Assembly: GCA_046706145.1 (NCBI GenBank)
Contig: JBJKPP010000123.1
Coordinates: 1 to 9,900 of the forward strand
Source: JBJKPP01 sp046706145
GTDB lineage: Bacteria > Bacteroidota > Ignavibacteria > Ignavibacteriales > Ignavibacteriaceae
Reading direction: 5' to 3'
DNA: 9,900 bases
Shown here: one piece after another, positions 1 to 5,118 of the stretch
Layout of the letters: each line of letters begins with the position of its first letter
How positions within the stretch are numbered: position 1 is the stretch's first letter
Program-made: the position numbers and the translations under genes
The notes under the pieces: model-generated
Database searches by the model: none
What the model was told of the DNA's origin: nothing
Seen by the model: only the letters and a program-made list of their open reading frames with translations

Positions 1-6
1 TACTTG

Positions 7-79
7 AGCCAACTGCCGGACTTGAACCGGCGACCGGCGCATTACGAATGCGCTGCTCTACCATCTGAGCTAAGTTGGC
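7..79 (-). tRNA. tRNA-Thr (anticodon CGU)
   Basis: A complete 73-nt cloverleaf reads on the minus strand. The acceptor stem GCCAACT (79-73) pairs perfectly with AGTTGGC (14-8). The D-arm stem is GCTC/GAGC, the anticodon stem GCGCA/TGCGC encloses the loop TTCGTAA, and the T-arm is GCCGG-TTCAAGT-CCGGC. The anticodon CGU (bases 46-44) reads the threonine codon ACG. The discriminator base is U (position 7). The following bases are CAA, so the CCA tail is not encoded and must be added after transcription. It lies downstream of the HU/TPR/bS22 genes on the same strand but has its own promoter. Confidence 0.97.
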
Positions 80-86
80 CTCTGTG

Positions 87-116
87 ATTATAACCCATGT
101 ATAAGTGGAAGTTCAA
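87..116 (-). promoter_or_regulatory. Sigma70-type promoter of tRNA-Thr
   Basis: On the minus strand TTGAAC (116-111) is followed after 18 bp by a perfect TATAAT (92-87), with 7 bp between the -10 box and the tRNA 5' end at 79. This would start transcription at or just before the mature tRNA. The -35 hexamer sits inside one arm of a 7-bp inverted repeat (GTTCAAG 111-117 and CTTGAAC 136-142). This is the classical promoter form rather than the TTTG/TAnnTTTG form of Bacteroidia. Confidence 0.75.
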
Positions 117-176
117 GAAAAATATAATAGCAATACTTGAACCTATATGAGTTGGGTAGGTTTATATACTCGCTTA

Positions 177-272
177 TTACCTTAATTTTTTCTTATGCCT
201 GTTCTTACGCAGTCTTTTTTTTCTCTTATGCGTAGACATTTTATGTCTTTTTCTTTTTTTGCCGCTCGGCAT
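177..272 (-). CDS. bS22-like ribosomal protein (AURKAIP1/COX24 domain)
   Basis: This is a 31-codon ORF, MPSGKKRKRHKMSTHKRKKR followed by LRKNRHKKKLR. About two thirds of the residues are Lys, Arg or His. The MPSGKKRKRHK and THKRKKRLRKNRHKK patterns match what I recall of the small bacterial AURKAIP1/COX24-domain proteins of Bacteroidota. That family is related to mitoribosomal mS38 and mycobacterial bS22, small-subunit proteins buried in 16S rRNA; a ribosomal role here is inferred from the family. The ATG shares one base with the stop codon of the upstream gene (TAATG), and an AGGAGG lies 6 nt before it, so the start is well fixed and probably translationally coupled. The length is normal for this family. 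It is short enough to be missed by gene callers. Confidence 0.88.
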   Translation of the reverse strand: MPSGKKRKRHKMSTHKRKKRLRKNRHKKKLR

Positions 273-1126
273 TAATTACCTCCTGCTTGATTATGAGATT
301 TTAAAATTTCTTCTGCTCTTTTTCCAGCTTCTGAACTGGAATCAATTTTTACTGCTTCTTGCAGCCATTTCATCGAAGCTTTTAAATTGCCAAGCGCTAA
401 ATTAACGATTCCTAAGTTCAAATGTGCAATTTGATGGCGGGGATTATACTTGAGAGCTTCCTTCATGCTGGCCATTGCTTTTTGAAAATCCGACAGGTTA
501 TAATAACAAGTTCCGAGATCGACTAAAACATCAGCATTTTTAGGATCATATTTCAGATATTTTTCATAATCCGATACAGCTTGTTGATACATTCCAGAAT
601 CATTTTCAAGATTTGCCAGTTCCAATATTGTCTCAGCATCTTTTGGATTTCTCTCCAGCTTTGTCTTCAATTCATTTATTTTACCAATATTACTAAGGCT
701 CACACCTGAAGAATGGTTAGCCACAGAATTACCGGAAGCTTTTGGAGGTTTGCTTAAAACATCTGATGAAAAAAACATAACAGCAACAATCAGTAGGATT
801 CCTCCGAAAATCATATAAACTACATAGGGCTTAAGACCTGCAACTGTTTTTTTGGTTTCACTTTTTTTCATGTGCTTATTTTTTTTAGGTCTAACTTCGG
901 ATTTATCTTTTTTTACAGAGTCTTTGCTCTTCAGGAGAAGACCGCAATTTCTGCAGTATATTTCATCAGTCGAATTTTCTTCGCCGCAATTTTTACAAAT
1001 AATAGTAGTGGGATCGTTCTGAGGAGTAGTGTTATCTTTTTCCGATTTATCGAGTTGAAAACCGCAATTAGAACAAAACTTAGAATCTTTGGTTAGCTTG
1101 TTACCGCACTCAGGGCAAAAATTCAT
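272..1126 (-). CDS. Double zinc-ribbon, single-TM, TPR-repeat protein
   Basis: The 284-residue protein has three parts. Two zinc-ribbon units come first, with cysteines at 4/7/18/21 and 44/47/58/61 (CPEC...CSNC and CKNC...CRNC). A Lys-rich linker (about 66-99) leads into one transmembrane helix (about 101-119). After a Ser/Asn-rich spacer, about three tetratricopeptide repeats follow (about 163-196, 198-230 and 232-264). The positive linker before the helix predicts the zinc ribbons inside the cell and the TPRs outside the membrane. TPRs usually bind proteins and short zinc ribbons bind zinc, but the actual role is unknown. The ATG at 1126 is preceded by GAGG, and the HU stop is only 16 bp upstream, so the two genes are probably co-transcribed. 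The stop overlaps the next start. No catalytic motif is visible, so I give no gene name. Confidence 0.87.
   Translation of the reverse strand: MNFCPECGNKLTKDSKFCSNCGFQLDKSEKDNTTPQNDPTTIICKNCGEENSTDEIYCRNCGLLLKSKDSVKKDKSEVRPKKNKHMKKSETKKTVAGLKPYVVYMIFGGILLIVAVMFFSSDVLSKPPKASGNSVANHSSGVSLSNIGKINELKTKLERNPKDAETILELANLENDSGMYQQAVSDYEKYLKYDPKNADVLVDLGTCYYNLSDFQKAMASMKEALKYNPRHQIAHLNLGIVNLALGNLKASMKWLQEAVKIDSSSEAGKRAEEILKSHNQAGGN
279..284 (-). promoter_or_regulatory. Shine-Dalgarno of the bS22-like gene
   Basis: AGGAGG on the minus strand ends 6 nt before the ATG at 272. It lies within the last codons (Ala-Gly-Gly-Asn-stop) of the zinc-ribbon/TPR gene, so the C-terminal tail of that protein doubles as the ribosome binding site for the next gene. 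This is one of the strongest SD sequences in the window. Confidence 0.8.
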
Positions 1127-1142
1127 CCTGCCTCATAATACC

Positions 1143-1439
1143 TTATTTTATTCCCCTATTAACAATGTCTTTAAAATCTTTTGAAAACTTAAATGTTGGT
1201 ACGTGATGCTCAGGCACAAATACCTGTTCACCCGTTTTGGGATTTCTTGCTTGACGCGCCTTTTTCTTTTTTACTCTATAACTTCCAAAACCTCTAATTT
1301 CTATACTGTTCCCTTCTTTCAATGACTCAATCACGGTTTTTAAAAAACCTTCTATTATTGCTTCTGTTTCTAGCTTTGTTAAGCCAGTACCGCCAGCAAC
1401 TTTATCTACGATGTCTGCTTTGGTGATATTTTTAGCCAT
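1143..1439 (-). CDS. HU/IHF-family DNA-binding protein
   Basis: The 98-residue protein spans the full HU/IHF fold. The N-terminal helices start with the typical pattern TKADIVDKVA, with Thr-Lys at 6-7. The signature GFGSY is at 50-54, and the DNA-intercalating beta-arm has ARQARNPKTGE at 61-71, with the proline (67) at the arm tip. The C-terminal helix carries FSKDFKDIVN. HU proteins bend and compact DNA as dimers. HU and IHF cannot be told apart from sequence alone; a single generic copy suggests HU. The start ATG is followed by the usual short MAKN end; no strong SD is visible. It heads the probable operon with the zinc-ribbon/TPR and bS22-like genes. Confidence 0.95.
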   Translation of the reverse strand: MAKNITKADIVDKVAGGTGLTKLETEAIIEGFLKTVIESLKEGNSIEIRGFGSYRVKKKKARQARNPKTGEQVFVPEHHVPTFKFSKDFKDIVNRGIK

Positions 1440-1823
1440 TTTGTGATTCTTTTAAGTTATTATTCTTTAATGTGTTAAATTATATAACATATCAAATAAA
1501 ATCAATTGATTGCCTTTTACTCTTTTTAATTTAATTGTTTATAATTTGTATTTAAATGACTTATTTTTTCAATATTTATAGTAAAACTTCTATTTTCTCA
1601 TGATAATTAAACCTTAATTCCAACATTGGAGGTCACCTGGAGACATTCTCTTTTTAGTTATTATCCTTTCCATAATTGTCATTATTTATCTGGTTCAAAA
1701 ACAATAACCAAGAAGTTCTCCTATAAATAAGATAGATTAAACACTTCTCAAGTTCCTTTTCAAAACAACAATTATTATGAAGTATTAACTTATCCTATCG
1801 AAAAAACTTCAAATGATAAAGAA
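1440..1823. other. Gene-poor spacer between HU and the S9 peptidase
   Basis: This stretch is very AT-rich. It should hold the HU promoter on its left side and the 3' end of the peptidase transcript on its right. I find no start-codon ORF of useful size, no tRNA and no clear hairpin plus T-run terminator. Two plus-strand stretches read like protein but lack any start codon: a hydrophobic segment ending in a stop at 1707, and an open run from 1731 that continues into the antisense of the peptidase gene. They may be chance or remnants. Confidence 0.5.
1479..1505 (-). promoter_or_regulatory. Candidate promoter of the HU operon
   Basis: A perfect TATAAT on the minus strand (1484-1479) lies 39 bp before the HU start codon. 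The best upstream hexamer is TTGATT (1505-1500), only 15 bp away, which is shorter than ideal. In such AT-rich DNA a chance match is possible, so this is a candidate only. Confidence 0.35.
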
Positions 1824-3914
1824 TTACTTACTTCCCTCAACTTCATTTGGGAAAGCAATATTTTTTATCATATCTATGGAATTATACGGAGCCGGTTTAC
1901 CTCCAAGATATTTATGAAACCACTCGAGATGCGCATTGTAATATAACGGCATAGATTTTACATAGTTAGGCCAATGACCATCATTCTTAAAAATTATTAA
2001 TCTTGATGGAATTCCTAAAACCTGCAGAGTAGTAAAATATTGAATACTTTGTGTGTAAGGAACTCTGAAATCTCTTTGCCCTGTTAAAATTAAAGTTGGA
2101 GTCGAAAAGTTTTTTACATACATCGATGGAGAAAACTTTTCATAATCTTTTGAAGTCCAAGGATAACCAGCCAGGTCTTTATTAGCAAACCATAATTCTT
2201 CTGTTCCTCCCCACATCGACCTTAAATCATAAACTCCCATCATAGCAGCAAGACATTTAAATCTTTTAGTGTGACCTTGAAACCAATCCATCATGTAACC
2301 ACCATAAGACCAGCCCATAGCGCCAACCCTGCTTGTATCCACGTATGGGAGTCTTTCCAGAGCATCCGTAACTTTCATCAGGTCAGTGAAAACCTTGCCT
2401 CCCCAGTCTCCAGAAATTTCTCTGGTGTATGCAGAACCAAATCCGGTCGAACCATGAGGATTGCAAAATGCAACTACATAACCACTGCCTGGATACATTT
2501 GCCAGTCTCCTCTGAATGAATCCATCCATTGACCTTGTGGACCGCCATGGACGTTTAAGATTAATGGATATTTCTTGTTAGGGTTAAAATCATGTGGTTT
2601 TATCACAAACACTTCGACTTTAATTCCATCGGCTCCTGGAACCCACATTTTTTCTGCAGGTCTAAAGTCAACCTCTTCTTCTAATTTTTGATTCTCAAAT
2701 GTCAATTGCTGTTCATCTCCATTTGATAAATTCACTTTATAGATTTCATAAGGTTTATCAGCGCCTAAACTTTCCAAACAAAATGCATACTTCTGATTGT
2801 TTGAAATTTCAAATGCAATTATTGCTCTATCTTTACTTACTTGTGTTACTTTCTTGGAATCTAGATCGACCTTGAATAAAGGCATATAACCGCGGTAATC
2901 AGGAGTGAAATATATTGTTTTGGAGTCGTCTCCCCACTTAAAGTTGCCTGATATAAGTGTGTGGTCAAAATTCTCTGTTAATACTGAAACTTCTTTTGTA
3001 GATCTATTATAAACGGCTACTCTATATCTATCTGATTCATACTTTGGAATTTCCGTTTTTACAAAACCTATATATTTTCCATCAGTTGAATAAGCAGGAT
3101 CGCCATCCCATGCTTTATTGCTTGCAGTTATGTCTTCGGCTTTTCCTCCATTTACGGGAATTATCCACAAATCCGAATTGGTCTGCTCTGCGTGATCTTT
3201 ATCCGGGTCGTGCATGAAGCATAAATCCGCTCCATCAGGAGAAAAATTGTATGTCAGTTCTGCCCCAAGTTTATAAGCGTCCGATGTCCATTCACTTGGG
3301 GTTAAATCTGATATTTTGCCATCATCTAAATTATAAGTAAAAATGTGATAAGTCTTTTGAGCGTTATATTGTGTCCAATGTCTAAACAATAAACTATCAG
3401 CAATGTACGCTTGAATTGGTCCATCTTCGGAAGATTTATTTAATCTGTTAAAACACGAAGTATCTGCTCCGCATTCCGGATAAATCTTTGTAGTAAATGC
3501 AACCAAATTTCCTTTTGGAGAAAGTATTGGATTTGAAATGCCCGAAGGAATGTGAACTAATTTCTTATTCATCTTTGTACTGAAAGAATAAGAATATAAA
3601 ACATCATCTGATAGATAATAAATCAAGCTGTCGCCGTTGCTCCAAAAAGGACTGTATGCATCCAAACTATCAGGTGAAATTTCCTTTTTGTTTGTTCCAT
3701 CATTATTCATTATAAAGATATGAGTATATGACTTACCATGATATAAATCATAACTGGTAACTGTGTAGGCGATTTCCTCTCCCGAATGCGAAAGAACAGG
3801 TGCACCGACACTCTTAATTTTATATAGATATTCTAAGGTGAATGCTTTCTTCTGGGGGAAAATAGTTCCTGCAAAAGCAAAGAGAACAACGATAATTGGT
3901 AAGAACTTCTTCAT
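1824..3914 (-). CDS. Secreted S9 family peptidase (DPP5-like)
   Basis: The 696-residue serine peptidase of the prolyl oligopeptidase family (S9) starts with a signal peptide (MKKF plus a hydrophobic run to about residue 20), so it is exported. Residues 30-420 form the beta-propeller with PD40-like blades (for example FSPDGADLCF near 224-233 and YSTDGKYIGF near 275-284). The alpha/beta-hydrolase domain covers about 430-675. The HGGP oxyanion motif is at 456-459. The triad is Ser536 in GWSYGGY, Asp615 in GQRDFRVP and His647 in NDGHWP. Cys148 and Cys154 may form a disulfide. Length, signal peptide and motif order fit bacterial dipeptidyl-peptidase 5, which removes dipeptides from peptide N-termini in the periplasm; an acylaminoacyl-peptidase type is the alternative. 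It stands alone, with no co-directional neighbour close by, suggesting a nutritional peptide-degrading role. Confidence 0.93.
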   Translation of the reverse strand: MKKFLPIIVVLFAFAGTIFPQKKAFTLEYLYKIKSVGAPVLSHSGEEIAYTVTSYDLYHGKSYTHIFIMNNDGTNKKEISPDSLDAYSPFWSNGDSLIYYLSDDVLYSYSFSTKMNKKLVHIPSGISNPILSPKGNLVAFTTKIYPECGADTSCFNRLNKSSEDGPIQAYIADSLLFRHWTQYNAQKTYHIFTYNLDDGKISDLTPSEWTSDAYKLGAELTYNFSPDGADLCFMHDPDKDHAEQTNSDLWIIPVNGGKAEDITASNKAWDGDPAYSTDGKYIGFVKTEIPKYESDRYRVAVYNRSTKEVSVLTENFDHTLISGNFKWGDDSKTIYFTPDYRGYMPLFKVDLDSKKVTQVSKDRAIIAFEISNNQKYAFCLESLGADKPYEIYKVNLSNGDEQQLTFENQKLEEEVDFRPAEKMWVPGADGIKVEVFVIKPHDFNPNKKYPLILNVHGGPQGQWMDSFRGDWQMYPGSGYVVAFCNPHGSTGFGSAYTREISGDWGGKVFTDLMKVTDALERLPYVDTSRVGAMGWSYGGYMMDWFQGHTKRFKCLAAMMGVYDLRSMWGGTEELWFANKDLAGYPWTSKDYEKFSPSMYVKNFSTPTLILTGQRDFRVPYTQSIQYFTTLQVLGIPSRLIIFKNDGHWPNYVKSMPLYYNAHLEWFHKYLGGKPAPYNSIDMIKNIAFPNEVEGSK

Positions 3915-4159
3915 TTTTTAAACCAAATTTAATTTGACATAAAATTATTATTTTTAAACTTTGTTAAAGATATGAGGATATTGCTATCCCGACATTTAAA
4001 GAAAATCTTTTTGTCATAGAATTAATGTTGGAATAACCAAAAGCAAATAATTAAATTTTTAATATGTTGGGCTTTTTTCTATTTTAGAAGAATAATCAGT
4101 ATGAAAATACAGAAATTTTTATAAATTACCGCAAGATTAAAATCACGGCTTAAAATATT
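3915..4159. other. Divergent spacer between S9 peptidase and regulator gene
   Basis: Promoters for both flanking genes must lie here, but I cannot fix either one confidently. A perfect small palindrome, GGATA-TTGC-TATCC, is at 3976-3989. On the minus strand it folds as a 5-bp stem with a GCAA tetraloop, about 60 nt before the peptidase start. The motif TAAATTTG, a match to the Bacteroidia -7 box TAnnTTTG, lies just before the peptidase ATG on the minus strand but lacks a convincing upstream partner. Confidence 0.35.
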
Positions 4160-4729
4160 ATGAAAAAGATATATATAAAAAATATGGTTTGCGACAGATG
4201 TATTAAGGTAGTTAGAGACGAATTAACTAGGCTAAAACTACATGTAGCCGACGTTAGCCTTGGAGAAGCTACATTGTTGGATGATGACAAGAAAATTAAT
4301 ATTCAAAAGATTAAAGAAACTCTTGAGCGTAACGGTTTTGAACTACTTGATGACAGACAAGCTAAAACTGTCGAAAAAATTAAAATTTCCGTAATTGAAT
4401 TAATTCAGAGTCATAGTTCTGATCAGCTTATCAATGTAAGTTTTTCCAAATATCTTTCAGACAAATTAGCAATGAGTTATCAACATCTGAGTAATCTGTT
4501 TTCTTCTAAGGAAGGAATTACTTTGGAGAAATATATTATCAATCAAAAAATTGAGAAAGTTAAAGAACTTCTGGTTTATGATGAATCTACTCTGAGTGAA
4601 ATTGCTTACAAATTAGGATATAGCAGCGTGCAGCATTTGTCTAATCAGTTTAAGAAAGTCACCGGATTTACCCCTTCAAAATTTAAAAAACTCAAAAATA
4701 AAAAAAGAGTCCCCCTCGACAAGGTCTAA
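4160..4729 (+). CDS. AraC-type regulator with N-terminal HMA-like CxxC domain
   Basis: The 189-residue protein has two parts. Residues 1-65 look like a heavy-metal-associated (HMA, ferredoxin-like) domain: a short beta strand, then NMVCDRC with Cys11 and Cys14, a helix, and a closing FELLDD strand. Residues about 80-178 form an AraC-family DNA-binding domain with two helix-turn-helix units (about 94-118 and 144-168), ending in the typical GFTPSKFKKLK. It lacks the usual AraC sugar-binding cupin. It lies 125 bp upstream of a Cu(I) chaperone and Cu(I) ATPase on the same strand. I infer a copper-responsive transcription activator in which the CxxC pair binds the metal; this is not shown directly. 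No SD is visible before the ATG, but the CxxC motif so close to the N-terminus supports this start. Confidence 0.87.
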   Translation: MKKIYIKNMVCDRCIKVVRDELTRLKLHVADVSLGEATLLDDDKKINIQKIKETLERNGFELLDDRQAKTVEKIKISVIELIQSHSSDQLINVSFSKYLSDKLAMSYQHLSNLFSSKEGITLEKYIINQKIEKVKELLVYDESTLSEIAYKLGYSSVQHLSNQFKKVTGFTPSKFKKLKNKKRVPLDKV

Positions 4730-4740
4730 TTTCTTATCAT

Positions 4741-4839
4741 TTGACTTAAAATACACGATTAAAATTTTATAATATTTTCATAAAAATCTGTAAAACATTG
4801 ACCGAATGTATTTTCTAAATTTGGGATGTAATTAATGTA
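4741..4839 (+). promoter_or_regulatory. Candidate promoter/operator region of the copZ-copA operon
   Basis: The spacer before copZ holds TTGACT (4741-4746) and TATAAT (4768-4773), 21 bp apart, which is longer than the 17 bp optimum. Such long spacing is typical of promoters needing an activator. A second possibility is TTG (4798) with TAAATTTG (4816-4823), a Bacteroidia-type -7 box. ATGTA occurs at 4806, 4826 and 4835, and ACATT-GACCG-AATGT (4795-4809) is an inverted repeat. These are plausible sites for the AraC-type regulator encoded just upstream. Confidence 0.35.
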
Positions 4840-4869
4840 GTAGTTCTAATTATCATGGAGTATAAAAAG

Positions 4870-5073
4870 ATGAAAAATGAAATAATTAAAATCGAAGGCA
4901 TGAGCTGCGGACATTGTGTGATGGCAGTGAAAAAAGAATTATCCAAGTTGGATTTAAACTTAAAGAATGTACAAATTGGTTCTGCAGAAGTAGAGTATGA
5001 CGAGCATAAAGTGAGTTATGCCGACATTGAAAAGGCGATAGAAGAAGCTGGTTATAGCATCAGCAAGAATTAG
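4870..5073 (+). CDS. copZ: CopZ-like copper chaperone (HMA domain)
   Basis: This small cytosolic protein consists of a single HMA domain with the Cu(I)-binding loop GMSCGHC followed by the amphipathic helix AVKKELSKL and a final AGYSISKN. It would carry Cu(I) to the N-terminal domain of the adjacent ATPase. I chose the ATG at 4870 (67 residues) because GGAG (4857-4860) lies 9 nt before it. An in-frame ATG at 4855 would add five residues (MEYKK) but has no SD, and choosing it would place the SD inside the gene. The ATPase start follows 45 bp after the stop, so the two form an operon. Confidence 0.9.
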   Translation: MKNEIIKIEGMSCGHCVMAVKKELSKLDLNLKNVQIGSAEVEYDEHKVSYADIEKAIEEAGYSISKN

Positions 5074-5118
5074 TTAGATAGTTTTACAAATGATATAATG
5101 GAGTTGGAAGGTGTTAAA

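Noticed and set aside
140..162. Hairpin AACCTA/TAGGTT after the bS22-like gene
   Set aside because: It has a 6-bp stem with an 11-nt loop and no T-run on the minus strand, so it is not a convincing terminator.
872..1096. Plus-strand open frame of 74 codons
   Set aside because: It is antisense to the zinc-ribbon/TPR gene, whose cysteine motifs and TPRs are clear. The Phe-rich product is the mirror of Lys/Glu codons.
2271..2519. Plus-strand open frame of 82 codons
   Set aside because: It lies opposite the catalytic domain of the S9 peptidase and has no recognisable motif.
5094..5099. TATAAT just before copA
   Set aside because: There is no matching -35 hexamer, and copA is best explained as co-transcribed with copZ.
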